64,000 nucleotides of DNA from the NCBI RefSeq assembly GCF_008843145.1, contig NZ_CP030265.1:4829001-4893000 (forward strand), written 5' to 3'. Made by a program: the position numbers and the translations under genes. How positions within the stretch are numbered: position 1 is the stretch's first letter; each line of letters starts with the position of its first letter. Below, in pieces: positions 24,152 through 32,384 of the stretch. The DNA comes from Skermanella pratensis (lineage in GTDB: Bacteria; Pseudomonadota; Alphaproteobacteria; Azospirillales; Azospirillaceae). A model generated the notes under the pieces. The model had not been told where the DNA came from and ran no database searches. It worked only from the letters and a program-made list of their open reading frames with translations.

Positions 24152-24784
24152 ATGTCCGATCCGTATATGGGCACAGTGATGCCCGTCGCGTTCCAGTTCG
24201 CTCCCCAGGACTGGCAGACCTGCCAGGGGCAGAATCTTCCGGTCAACCAGTACTCCGCCCTGTACTCGCTGCTTGGCACCACTTTCGGCGGGTCCCAGAG
24301 CCAGAACTTCAATCTGCCCGACCTTCAGGGCCGGACCATCGTCGGCCAGGGCATCCTGAACCTCAATGGTAGCGTGTCCCAGTACCTCCCCGGTACCAAG
24401 GGCGGCAGCAACACCGCGACGCTGTCCACCGCCAACGTTCCGCTGGCCCCGCACGTCCATCCGCTGACCGGCGGGTCGGCGACGGCGACGGTGAGCATCA
24501 TGGGTTCGTCAGGGCAAGCGACTCTTCCGGGACCCGGCAATGGCAACGTGCTGGCGACCGCCAACTATGACGACCCCTCCATCTCCGAGAACAAGCCGGT
24601 CAATATCTATGCCCCGGCCGGCACCCCCACCGCCACCCCGATCGGCACCGGCACCGTCTCGCTCACCGGCCTGACCGTCGGCCCCAACCAGGGTACCAGC
24701 GCCACCCCGTTCAGCATCCGGGAGCCGTTCCTCGTGATGTACTATGTCATCGCGACCAACGGCATCTATCCGACCCGTCCGTGA
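24152..24784 (+). CDS. Phage-tail-collar domain protein (microcystin-dependent-protein type)
   Basis: A 210-residue protein with the N-terminal tail-collar domain: YMGTVMPVAFQFAPQDWQTC, then LPVNQYSALYSLLGTTFGG and NFNLPDLQGRTIVGQG, the classic fold found in phage tail fibres and in bacterial MdpB-like proteins. The C-terminal two-thirds is rich in Gly, Thr, Ser and Pro and ends in PFSIREPFLVMYYVIATNGIYP, the usual closing strand. The start follows an AGGAAGG ribosome binding site. No other tail or capsid genes are nearby; instead it is surrounded by three DUF6916-like genes and a GNAT enzyme. It is therefore more likely a chromosomal surface or secreted protein than a prophage part, although its role is unknown. 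Confidence 0.85.
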   Translation: MSDPYMGTVMPVAFQFAPQDWQTCQGQNLPVNQYSALYSLLGTTFGGSQSQNFNLPDLQGRTIVGQGILNLNGSVSQYLPGTKGGSNTATLSTANVPLAPHVHPLTGGSATATVSIMGSSGQATLPGPGNGNVLATANYDDPSISENKPVNIYAPAGTPTATPIGTGTVSLTGLTVGPNQGTSATPFSIREPFLVMYYVIATNGIYPTRP

Positions 24785-24838
24785 CCCGACGCTCCCGGGC
24801 CGCCGCTCTCCCCCGGGGAGCGGCGGCCCGGCCGCCGG

Positions 24839-25197
24839 TCAGTTGAAGGCCACGTGATAGCCCATGCCGTTCTCCTCGCGGTCCGGCGTCAGGGTCGGAA
24901 CGATGTGGAGGCCCAGCACGCCCGTGCCCTCCGCCTCGATATCGTAGAAGCCTTCCAGCAGGATCGGGTCGGCCGGCCCCGGAACCGGAGGGTCAGCGGC
25001 TTGCGGAACTTGGGGTGGGACGCCCCCTTGCTGGGATCGTAGGCGTTGGTCAGCCTCAGCTTGAAGTCGGCGGAAACGTTCGGGTGCAGGATCGAGAACT
25101 CCTTCCCGATCCACGGCGTGAAGACCTCCAGGGTAAAGATATCGGCGGCGGGGACGGCGGCCGGGGCGGCAACTGGGGCGGCGGCGGATTCAGTCAT
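24839..25197 (-). pseudogene. DUF6916-like protein, copy 2, with an apparent frameshift
   Basis: The first part (MTESAAAPVAAP, then FTLEVFTPWIGKEFSILHP and KFRKPLTLRFRG) is in one frame and the rest (PADPILLEGFYDIEAEGTG to GYHVAFN) in another. The break lies in a G/C run near 24975, where one missing base would rejoin the two into FRGPADPILLEGFYDIE. The reconstructed 119-residue protein has an alanine-proline lead and the same core as copies 1 and 3. A GGAAGGAG ribosome binding site precedes the ATG at 25197, so the gene is otherwise well formed. It may be a real decayed gene or a sequencing error. Confidence 0.65.
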
Positions 25198-25294
25198 GGC
25201 GGAACTCCTTCCGGAAGTGTAACGTTCCGTCATTATACCCCTAAAGGCATATTACTCCAGCTTTCCGAAGCTTCGAACCAAAGGGTTCTCCCGC

Positions 25295-25816
25295 ATGATC
25301 CGCGATGGCGATCGAATCCTGACCACCAGGCCCGGCCTGACCCTGCGGCCCGAGCGGCCGGAAGACGAGGCGCTGCTCTTCCGCATCTTCGTGGCGTCCA
25401 AGGCGCTGGATTTCGACGGCATGCCCCTGCCGCAGCACCAGAAGGACTTCCTGCTCCGCCAGCAGCATGTCTCGCAGCTCTACAACTGGCGGCATCTCTA
25501 TCCCGACCTGGAACAGTGGATCATCGAGTGCGACGGCGAGCCGGTCGGCCGCCTGATCTTCTCCAACCCGCCGGACCAGATCCTGCTCCACGACCTGGCG
25601 ATGCTGCCGGGGCGGAAAGGCGTGGGCGGCGGAAGGCTCGTGATCAAGGATGTCATCTTCGCCGAGGCGATCCGCTGCGGGAAGATCGCGCGGGCCTCCG
25701 TCGCCCCGCACAATCCGGCGCGCCGGCTCTATGCCCGGCTGGGCGTGACCGAGCTTCCGATGACGCCCGATTCGCCGATGATCCCGCTGGAATGGCTGCC
25801 CCCGGCGCTGCGCTGA
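25295..25816 (+). CDS. GNAT-family N-acetyltransferase
   Basis: A 173-residue acetyltransferase that would transfer acetyl from acetyl-CoA to an unknown amine. The GNAT fold is visible in LTLRPERPEDEALLFRIF (first strand and helix), the central strand DQILLHDLAMLPGRKGVGGG with the R-x-x-G-x-G-type CoA loop, and ASVAPHNPARRLYARLGV near the end. It lies between two DUF6916-like genes on the opposite strand and downstream of the tail-collar gene. That proximity suggests it belongs to the same small functional cluster, but no substrate can be read from the sequence. Confidence 0.82.
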   Translation: MIRDGDRILTTRPGLTLRPERPEDEALLFRIFVASKALDFDGMPLPQHQKDFLLRQQHVSQLYNWRHLYPDLEQWIIECDGEPVGRLIFSNPPDQILLHDLAMLPGRKGVGGGRLVIKDVIFAEAIRCGKIARASVAPHNPARRLYARLGVTELPMTPDSPMIPLEWLPPALR

Positions 25817-25833
25817 CCCGGCCTCCGCGCCTG

Positions 25834-26133
25834 TCAGTTATGGAGGACCTGGTATTCCTGCATCGGTCCGCTGGACTGGATCGGCGCCATGAAGACCTGC
25901 CGGAACTCCCGCCCGCTCTCGCTCTTGAAATCGTAGGTGCCTTCCAGCAGCAGCGTGTCGCGCGGGCTGGCGAAGATCAGCGAGAAGGGAATGCGGAAAT
26001 CGCGCAGCGTCGGCACGCCCTCCTTCAGGCGGATCAGCTTGATCCTGACCGGCTTGGGCACGGTATCCACCCAGAACATGTTTCCGACCTCGCTCCGGAA
26101 GGTTTCCACCGTCAGCGACCCGAACACCACCAT
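25834..26133 (-). CDS. DUF6916-like small protein, copy 3
   Basis: A 99-residue protein with the same layout as the copies at 23386 and 24839: FRSEVGNMFWVDTVPKPV, IKLIRLKEG, PFSLIFASPRDTLLLEGTYDF and QVFMAPIQ. It converges with the GNAT gene, with only 17 bases between their stops. The recurring form of these proteins and their consistent placement next to the tail-collar gene suggest that they function together, for instance as small partners or assembly factors. That role is inference. Confidence 0.62.
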   Translation of the reverse strand: MVVFGSLTVETFRSEVGNMFWVDTVPKPVRIKLIRLKEGVPTLRDFRIPFSLIFASPRDTLLLEGTYDFKSESGREFRQVFMAPIQSSGPMQEYQVLHN

Positions 26134-26348
26134 GACCCGCGCACTCCATCAGATTCCCGGAAGGCTTACCACTAAACGCATAGACTGCTCGCCGTAAAGC
26201 GATAAATCTCCGACGTCCGCGGTACGCGGGATGCCACCCCCTCCCGGCCTCCCGCCCGATATTCCCGGTGCGTTCCTATGACCTTGACATGGACACCTAT
26301 AATAGGATTAACATCCTTCACCGACCACCGCCGAACGAAAGCCACGCC

Positions 26349-27032
26349 ATGAACGCCCCCGCTCCCCGGCTCGCCGTCCGACAGGAACTCTTCTGCGAGG
26401 AGATCGCCGCCGGCGCGTCGGCGGCGGAGGCCGCGCGCCGCGCCGGCTATTCTCCGCGCGGCGCGAAGCAGCGGGGCCATTTCCTGCTGGGCCGGGAGGA
26501 GATCCGCGTCCGCATCGACGCGCTCCGCGCCGAACGGCGGGCGTTCCACCAGTCCCGCCTCGACCGCGCCGCGGAGGTGATGGAGACGATCATCGCCGAC
26601 GCCGTGGAAGCGAAGAAGCCGGGCATCGCCATGCGGGCGGTGGAGTTCCAGCTCAAGCTGTTCGGCGTCATCCAGGACCGCCGGATCGCCCACCACTTCC
26701 ACGGCGAGCGCCAGTCGCCCGACGCGGGCGTCGCGGACATGGCCCCCGACCCGATGGAGTGGATGGACGCGGTCCCTCAGGACCTCGAGGCCCCGGCAGT
26801 GACCAAGGATGACCTTCCGCCGGTTCCGGACGGTGACCCCGCCGCCGCTCCCGCTCCCGCTCCCGAACTGCCCGCGGGACTGATCGAAGCCTTGGCGGCC
26901 GGGCTTCCCCCCGAATTCCTGGAGGATCTCCCCGCCGACCTGCTGGACGACCTGCCCGACGAGGTCGCCGGCCTGTCCTGGGCCGAGCTGGCCCTGCGCC
27001 TGAAGGTGGTCGAGGCCGGCTTGGCCGCGTGA
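26349..27032 (+). CDS. Terminase-small-subunit-like DNA-binding protein
   Basis: A 227-residue protein. The first 60 residues (RQELFCEEIAAGASAAEAAR, then RAGYSPRGAKQRGHFLL and IRVRIDALR) match the helix-turn-helix region of phage terminase small subunits, which recognise DNA for packaging. The C-terminal half is acidic, proline-rich and leucine-rich (LPPEFLEDLPADLLDDLPDE) and unlike a typical terminase. No large terminase, portal or capsid gene is in the window, so it is an orphan: a prophage remnant or a domesticated DNA-binding protein. Start chosen at the ATG before NAPAPRLAV. Confidence 0.65.
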   Translation: MNAPAPRLAVRQELFCEEIAAGASAAEAARRAGYSPRGAKQRGHFLLGREEIRVRIDALRAERRAFHQSRLDRAAEVMETIIADAVEAKKPGIAMRAVEFQLKLFGVIQDRRIAHHFHGERQSPDAGVADMAPDPMEWMDAVPQDLEAPAVTKDDLPPVPDGDPAAAPAPAPELPAGLIEALAAGLPPEFLEDLPADLLDDLPDEVAGLSWAELALRLKVVEAGLAA

Positions 27033-27063
27033 CCGTCCCGCCCCGGCCCCGCTCCCGCCCCCG

Positions 27064-29715
27064 TCACGCCAGCTCCCGCAGCGCCGCCCGAACGCGGACG
27101 AACTCCGCCTGGATGTCCTTCACGCGCCGGTATCCCTCTTCCGCCAGTTCTTCGCGCGACAGGTCGCGGCAGGACAGCAGCAGGCGCACCATGGGTGCCG
27201 CGCCGACATAGGACGCGCTGCTGCGCAGCGAATGCGCGTGATCCTTGAAGGCGTGGAGGTCGCCGGACGCCCAGGCATGCTCCAGCTCGTCCACCAGCTC
27301 CTCCGCGTCGTTCAGGAACTCGCGGGCGATCTGTGCCACGAACGCCGGGTCGTCGTCGACCGACCGCAGCTTGTCCAGCGCCGCGGTGTCGATGCTCGGC
27401 TCGTCCAGGCCGGGTCCCGGTTCGGCCACGGCCGCGGGATCGGTCCGGGCCGGAAGCGGCCCAACGGCCCGGGTTCCGCCGTCGACCAGCCGGGCGATGG
27501 TGGCGAACAGCGCGCCGGGATCGACCGGCTTGGTCAGGAAAGCGTCCATGCCGGCTTCCGCGCATTGGCGCCGCGCCGCCTCGGTCGCCTCCGCGGTCAG
27601 GGCCACGATCGGCAGGTGGGGCCGGTCGGTGTGGGTGAACCGGTACATCCGGGCGACGTCCAGGCCGCTGACCGCCGGCATGTTCATGTCCATCAGGACG
27701 ATATCGAAGCGGTTGTGGTCCAGCAGGTCCAGCGCCTCGTCGCCGTCGGCCGCGAAGACGGCGTCATGACCCGCCCGCTGGAGGATCTTCTCGATCACCC
27801 GCCGGTTGATCGCGTTGTCCTCCGCGACCAGGATGCGGCAGCGCCGTCCGGACGGCCCCGGCTCGCCGGCACCGGACGCGCCCGCGGCGGCCGCGGCCAG
27901 CGCCCGCGCCGTGTCCAGCGCCTGCGCGACCTGCCCCGGCTCGTCGGAACAGCTCAGCACCAGCTCCGCCCGCCAGCCTCGGGCGCGCCGGCTCGCTTCG
28001 AGCGGGGTGGCGCCGACCAGCACCACGACGGCGCGCTCCACGCCGGCGGCGCTCTCCAGCCAGGCTTCCAGCGCGTTGGCCGGGTCGTCCAGCGCGTCGA
28101 GCGGGATCAGCAGCACGGGAAGCGCCGCGTCGTCCCGCAGCGCCGCGGCCAGCCGCGCTTCGGCGTCCAGCGCATCGGCGATGCCGTCCCACTCCCCCTT
28201 CAGGGCCGAGCGGATCGCCGAGACCCGGTCCGGCGCCCCGGCCAGGACCGGCAGCGGCGCCACCGCATGGCCGGATGGCGGCGCCGCGCACCGGGTCGCG
28301 AAGGGGAGGGTGATCCAGAACTCGCTGCCGCGGTGAAGCTCGCTGGACACGCTGATCGTGCCGCCCATCAGCTCGACCAGCTGGCGCGAGATCGCCAGCC
28401 CGAGGCCGGTGCCGCCGTAGCGCCGGTTGATGTCGTCCTCGGCCTGGGTGAAGCGGTCGAAGATGCGGTCCAGGTGCTGCGGCGCGATGCCGATCCCGGT
28501 GTCGGCCACCCGGAACTCCAGGACCGCGCGGTGCCCGCCCCGCTCATGGACGGACCGGATCACGCGCACCGACAGGGTCACGTCGCCGCTCTCGGTGAAC
28601 TTGACCGCGTTGGCCAGCAGGTTGGTCAGCGCCTGCTGGAGCCGCCTTCCGTCCCCGACCACCGCCCGCGGCACGTCGGCGCCGACCACCAGCCGGAGGG
28701 CCAGCCGCTTCGACCTGGCCTGCCCGCGCAGCATCAGGCGCGTGGCGTAGAGCACGCGGTGCAGGTCGAAAGGGCCGGAATCGATGGTGAGCTTGGCTTC
28801 CTCCAGTTGGGAGAAATCCAGCACGTCGGTGATCAGCGACAGGAGCTGCTTGGCCGACGCGTTGACGGTGGCCGCCATCTCGCGCTGCTCGCCGTCCAGC
28901 TTCGTCCCCATCATCATGTCGCCCATGCCGATGATCGCGGTCAGCGGCGTGCGAAGCTCGTGGCTGACCGTCGCCAGGAACCGGCCCTTGGCGCGGTTGG
29001 CCGCCTCGGCCTGGACCTTCGCCTCGGTAAGCTGCCGGATCAGCCGGGCGACATAGGCCGGCAGCACCACCAGCGCCGCCAGCAGGCCATAGGCGACATG
29101 GGGGATCTCCAGCCAGAACGGCGTCACGTGGATCACCCAGGCGAACCCGGCGGCGCCCAGCACCGCCGACGACATCAGGAAACGGGGACCGTAGCGGAAG
29201 CCGTTGCCGAAGGTGACCCACAGGTAGATCAGGTACCAGGGCGCCGCCATGGCCCCGCCGACATGGAGGAAGGCGCTGACCATCGACATGTCGAGCAGGT
29301 TGCCGACCGCCCGGCGCGGCACCGACGGCGCCGGTTCCAGCATCAGGTGGACCAGCAGCAGCCAGGACCCGGCGAACACGGTCGGCAGGATCAGCACCGA
29401 TCGGACCAGATGGCCGGCCGTGCCCTCTGCCAGCACCAGCACCAGCACATAGGCCAGGATCAGGCTGACCAGCAGGATGCGGATGACGATCTGCTCGTGC
29501 TCGGTGTCGGTGCGCGCGGCGAACCGCCGGCCGATCGCCGCCAGCCCGGTCCGGAAGGCCAGGAAGCCCGCCAGGGCCGGCGGCACGGCCAGGGTGACCG
29601 CCAGCCCGGCGCCCTCGTACGGCCCCGGCTCCCCGGCCATGCTCAGCACGAACTCGAACCCGCCGATACCGAAGACGGCGCAGATCAGCAGGATTACGCA
29701 CCAGGAATGAATCAC
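27064..29715 (-). CDS. RpfC-like membrane hybrid histidine kinase with receiver and Hpt domains
   Basis: An 883-residue sensor kinase. Residues 1-225 hold several hydrophobic segments, with a WVTFGNGFRYGPRFL stretch resembling the input domain of RpfC-type kinases. HisKA has the phospho-acceptor H252 in SHELRTPLTAIIGMGDMM, followed by an ATPase domain (DTGIGIAPQHLDRIFDRF, GTGLGLAISRQLVELMGG). After a degenerate receiver-like region comes a proper receiver (about 626-735, D676 in VLMDMNMP, K in LTKPVDP) and a C-terminal Hpt domain with H828 in AHSLRSSASYVG. Such kinases relay phosphate His-Asp-His. In Xanthomonas RpfC senses diffusible fatty-acid signals with RpfG, but no rpfF or rpfG gene is in this window. 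The start is a GTG. Confidence 0.85.
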   Translation of the reverse strand: MIHSWCVILLICAVFGIGGFEFVLSMAGEPGPYEGAGLAVTLAVPPALAGFLAFRTGLAAIGRRFAARTDTEHEQIVIRILLVSLILAYVLVLVLAEGTAGHLVRSVLILPTVFAGSWLLLVHLMLEPAPSVPRRAVGNLLDMSMVSAFLHVGGAMAAPWYLIYLWVTFGNGFRYGPRFLMSSAVLGAAGFAWVIHVTPFWLEIPHVAYGLLAALVVLPAYVARLIRQLTEAKVQAEAANRAKGRFLATVSHELRTPLTAIIGMGDMMMGTKLDGEQREMAATVNASAKQLLSLITDVLDFSQLEEAKLTIDSGPFDLHRVLYATRLMLRGQARSKRLALRLVVGADVPRAVVGDGRRLQQALTNLLANAVKFTESGDVTLSVRVIRSVHERGGHRAVLEFRVADTGIGIAPQHLDRIFDRFTQAEDDINRRYGGTGLGLAISRQLVELMGGTISVSSELHRGSEFWITLPFATRCAAPPSGHAVAPLPVLAGAPDRVSAIRSALKGEWDGIADALDAEARLAAALRDDAALPVLLIPLDALDDPANALEAWLESAAGVERAVVVLVGATPLEASRRARGWRAELVLSCSDEPGQVAQALDTARALAAAAAGASGAGEPGPSGRRCRILVAEDNAINRRVIEKILQRAGHDAVFAADGDEALDLLDHNRFDIVLMDMNMPAVSGLDVARMYRFTHTDRPHLPIVALTAEATEAARRQCAEAGMDAFLTKPVDPGALFATIARLVDGGTRAVGPLPARTDPAAVAEPGPGLDEPSIDTAALDKLRSVDDDPAFVAQIAREFLNDAEELVDELEHAWASGDLHAFKDHAHSLRSSASYVGAAPMVRLLLSCRDLSREELAEEGYRRVKDIQAEFVRVRAALRELA

Positions 29716-29853
29716 GCTACGCCGCCCGTCCCTTCGGTCGGTGCCCGCCCGACCGTTCCGTCACCCAAGATTGCAGGCCTGATTGTGGGGGAGCGGCCCG
29801 GCGGGCGCAACTGCGCGCCGGGTCGGGGGACCGGTTATGCTAATCTCCGCGCC

Positions 29854-29916
29854 ATGTTCGAGATGACGTTCCTGGGCGCCGCGGCGAGCGTTCCCTCGGC
29901 CGGCCGGGGAACCTCG
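29854..29916 (+). pseudogene. Possible N-terminal remnant of ribonuclease Z
   Basis: About 20 codons (MFEMTFLGAAASVPSAGRG) closely resemble the start of RNase Z-type metallo-beta-lactamases, which typically begin M-x-x-T-F-L-G-T-x-A-S-V-P-S. The match ends abruptly after this stretch, and nothing resembling the HxHxDH site follows. The rest of the gene is absent. The call is tentative because the match is short. Confidence 0.35.
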
Positions 29917-30004
29917 CCCTGCCGGCGATGTTGTGGGGTCGTGGGGTGGAGCGCCGGCTTCGGCCGGCCGCACCCCTCCCCCGCAACCGTTCAAGGAGAG
30001 CGCC

Positions 30005-30346
30005 ATGGCCGACACCACCGTGATGAAGGTCCACTCCGCCAGTTCGCCCAGGGGCGAGATGGGCCAGAAGTATCTGGCGTCGGGCAAAAGCCTGTCGATG
30101 CGCCTGTGGCAGGACGAGCAGCCTTCCCGGGCCGACGCCAAGGAGCCGACGGCGCGGGACTACGAGACGGTCGGGTACGTCATCTCCGGCAGCGCGGAGC
30201 TTCACATCGAAGGCCAGATGGTCAGGCTGGAAGCCGGCGACAGCTGGTCCGTGCCGAAAGGCGCCAAGCACATGTACAAGATCCTGGAGCCCTTCACCGC
30301 GGTCGAGGCGACCAGCCCGCCGGCCCAGGTCCACGGGCGCGAATAG
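30005..30346 (+). CDS. Small cupin-domain protein
   Basis: A 113-residue single-domain cupin. The conserved beta-barrel pattern is in YETVGYVISGSAELHIEGQM, LEAGDSWSVPKGAKHMYKIL, with the terminal histidine preserved and the first cupin motif lacking the usual two histidines. It probably binds metal weakly, or a small ligand, and has no assignable reaction. The ATG follows AAGGAGAGCGCC. It is followed 18 bases later by another small gene on the same strand, so the two are likely co-transcribed. Confidence 0.8.
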   Translation: MADTTVMKVHSASSPRGEMGQKYLASGKSLSMRLWQDEQPSRADAKEPTARDYETVGYVISGSAELHIEGQMVRLEAGDSWSVPKGAKHMYKILEPFTAVEATSPPAQVHGRE

Positions 30347-30364
30347 CGGTCCGGGAGAGTTCCG

Positions 30365-30607
30365 ATGAAGATCATCTACAGCTACGAGGGCGAACGGGAC
30401 GAGGGGCTCGAAAGCTCCGTCCTGCGCGGGATCGGCGAACGGTTCGGCGAGGCGCGCGTCACCGGCAGCCACTCCGGCGAGGAAGGCCTGACCACGGTGA
30501 CCCTCGACCTTCCCGCCGGCCAGGACTGGCGGCGGGTGGTCGATGCCCTGCAGAGGCGCGGCGACCTGGTCGAGGTCGCGGGCGAATCCTTCGGCGAGGG
30601 GGCCTGA
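30365..30607 (+). CDS. Small conserved-looking protein of unknown function
   Basis: An 80-residue, mostly polar protein (MKIIYSYEGERDEGLESSVL to EVAGESFGEGA) without signal peptide, membrane segment or recognisable domain. It is preceded by GGGAGAG, a good ribosome binding site, lies 18 bases after the cupin gene and is followed almost at once by the lipoprotein gene. The compact spacing makes a three-gene operon likely. I do not recognise the family. Confidence 0.6.
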   Translation: MKIIYSYEGERDEGLESSVLRGIGERFGEARVTGSHSGEEGLTTVTLDLPAGQDWRRVVDALQRRGDLVEVAGESFGEGA

Positions 30608-30609
30608 CG

Positions 30610-30882
30610 GTGGACGGCCTGGCTGCGTTCCGTCCCGCGGGCCTCCTCCTCCTCCTCGCGGCCGCCGGCCTGGCGGGATGCGGCACGCCGGACCAGCCTC
30701 CGGTCCGGCTGCCTGCCGCCGTCACGATCAGCCACCCGGCCGACGGGCGGCCCGAACCGGCGGTCGACGCGGAAGCGGAAGGCATCTGCCGCCAGTGGGG
30801 CCGTACCGCTTCCGTGGTCGAGCGCTACGAGACCGAGTCCCGGAACAGCCGGATCTCGGCCTACAACTGCGTCGCGGGATGA
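30610..30882 (+). CDS. Small lipoprotein
   Basis: A 90-residue protein starting at GTG two bases after the preceding stop. The N-terminus has a hydrophobic signal segment (RPAGLLLLLAAAGLAGC) with a lipobox LAGC, so the mature protein would be anchored by a lipidated cysteine in the inner or outer membrane. The remaining 65 residues contain one further cysteine pair position (EGICRQWGRT and SAYNCVAG), which might form a disulfide in the periplasm. Function unknown. Confidence 0.65.
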   Translation: MDGLAAFRPAGLLLLLAAAGLAGCGTPDQPPVRLPAAVTISHPADGRPEPAVDAEAEGICRQWGRTASVVERYETESRNSRISAYNCVAG

Positions 30883-31020
30883 CCTGCGCTCCGCTCCCGC
30901 ACCAAACCTAGGCTTTTAAGTTCAACGACATCTAACGGTATGTGGCAATAACCACATTTTCGTGTAAGATAAGTTAGATTGCCCAGGTAATAAACTTTTT
31001 GGTGCGTGGAGCGGATAAAA

Positions 31021-31911
31021 ATGACCGGATTGATTGATATCCGTCGCCGGATCGACGGCGCATCATGGATGATTGCCGGGTGCTTTGCTTTCAGCCTTTC
31101 CGGAGCCTCGGCGAAGTTCCTGGGGACGAAGCTCCCTCCGGTCGAACTGGCATTCCTCCGGGCCGGCTTCGGATTGCTGATCGTCATCGTGGCATGGCGC
31201 GCCATCGCCGAGTTGCGCGTTCTAAAGGATCCCGTTTGGCATGCGGCTCGCGGCATCCTGGGCGTGACCGCCCTGTTCTGCATCCTGGTCGCGTTCACGC
31301 ATCTCCCGATCGCCCTTGTCTCGGTCGTTCTCGCGGGGCGTACCTTCCTTCTGATCGCCCTGGCCGCGGTCCTGTGCAAGGAGCGCCCCGGTCCAATCGT
31401 GTGGGCGGCGGCCTGCCTCGGCGTGTCCGGGGTGGTGATCGCCCTGTGGCCGCAACTGAGTTCCGCCTTCGCCGACAACTTCACGCCGACGGCGGCAACG
31501 GTGGGCGCCGCCGCCGCGCTCGCGGCCGCGTTGACGTCGTCCGGCAGCCAGCTTGCGGTCCGCCGCCTGACCGATACCAACTCCCCGTCGGTCATCGTAA
31601 TCGTCTTCGGGATCTTTGCCGTCACCGTGCTGTCGATTCCCGCGGCCTGGAACTGGACTGCGCCGGGTCCGGGCGATTGGGGCATCCTGATCGCCCTGGG
31701 CGTCTTCGGAGTCTGCTCACAGTGGTGTTCGGCTCGCTGCTACAGCCGGATCGGTGCGTCCAGGGCAGCCCCGATCGATCTCGCCCAGATTCCGGTCGGC
31801 GCGTGCATCGGGTGGCTGATTTTCGGCGAGGTTCCGGATACCTGGACCTTCGCCGGTGCCGCGCTGATCGTGACGGCCGCACTCTGGGTAACGGCTGCGG
31901 ATGCCAAGTAA
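31021..31911 (+). CDS. DMT-superfamily (EamA) inner-membrane transporter
   Basis: A 296-residue integral membrane protein with about ten hydrophobic segments in two homologous halves, as in EamA/RhaT drug-and-metabolite exporters. First half: WMIAGCFAFSLSGASAKFLG, then PPVELAFLRAGFGLLIVIVAW; second half: TVGAAAALAAALTSSGSQLA, later ASRAAPIDLAQIPVGACIGW and LIFGEVPDTWTFAGAALIV. The E-x-P-(x)-W-T pattern is typical of the family. The substrate cannot be predicted. The ATG at 31021 is preferred; a GTG at 31006 is in frame. The 110 bases upstream are AT-rich and probably hold its promoter. Confidence 0.85.
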   Translation: MTGLIDIRRRIDGASWMIAGCFAFSLSGASAKFLGTKLPPVELAFLRAGFGLLIVIVAWRAIAELRVLKDPVWHAARGILGVTALFCILVAFTHLPIALVSVVLAGRTFLLIALAAVLCKERPGPIVWAAACLGVSGVVIALWPQLSSAFADNFTPTAATVGAAAALAAALTSSGSQLAVRRLTDTNSPSVIVIVFGIFAVTVLSIPAAWNWTAPGPGDWGILIALGVFGVCSQWCSARCYSRIGASRAAPIDLAQIPVGACIGWLIFGEVPDTWTFAGAALIVTAALWVTAADAK

Positions 31912-32077
31912 TGGGGGCGGAGAAGCGCCGTGTCGAACCCAGCCCTCTTGCAACCCTGCGGCATGCAGGCGCAATACGTTCGGACCATGCAAGTCGGGCT
32001 TGCACTATGATAGAAATCAAGAAAGTCGTTCAATTCCATCATGGCCGATGCAAACCTTTAATTGAAGAGAGAACATC

Positions 32078-32383
32078 TTGAGCCATAGACCTGACACACT
32101 TCTCTCCCGTCAACTTTACATTGGCTGCAGCGTGGTGAGTTTGACGCTCGAGGCCGATCTGTGGTTGGCGCTCGACCAGATCTGCGATGAAGAGAAGACC
32201 AGCCTCGAAACCATCATTCACAGGATTTCGGACGAGTGGCTCGGAGACGAACTTCCATCGGCGCTATGGCAGTATGCGATCACTTACTTTCGGGCACGAA
32301 GCGATCCAAAGTACGGCAGAGCCAAAGCCGACATCGAGAAAATCCTGAGAGGTGTGCGCGGCGGCATGAGGGGAGATTGCTGA
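32078..32383 (+). CDS. Ribbon-helix-helix domain protein, copy 1
   Basis: A 101-residue protein whose segment VVSLTLEADLWLALDQICDE followed by KTSLETIIHRI is a ribbon-helix-helix fold of the RHH_4 type (strand, helix with W, turn, S-L-x-x-I-I). The rest contains a second helix region (ALWQYAITYFRARSDP). It may act as a small DNA-binding regulator or antitoxin-like protein. The start is TTG, preceded by GAGAGAAC. It converges with the related gene at 32385-32744, with a gap of one base between the stops. Confidence 0.65.
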   Translation: MSHRPDTLLSRQLYIGCSVVSLTLEADLWLALDQICDEEKTSLETIIHRISDEWLGDELPSALWQYAITYFRARSDPKYGRAKADIEKILRGVRGGMRGDC

Positions 32384-32384
32384 G

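Noticed and set aside
24152-27032. Prophage
   Set aside because: A tail-collar protein and a terminase-like helix-turn-helix are present, but there are no capsid, portal, large terminase, integrase or lysis genes and no attachment sites.
27232-30882. A 1,216-codon plus-strand frame opposite the hybrid kinase
   Set aside because: It is antisense to a fully recognisable kinase. Only its last 90 codons are real, and these are called separately as the lipoprotein gene.
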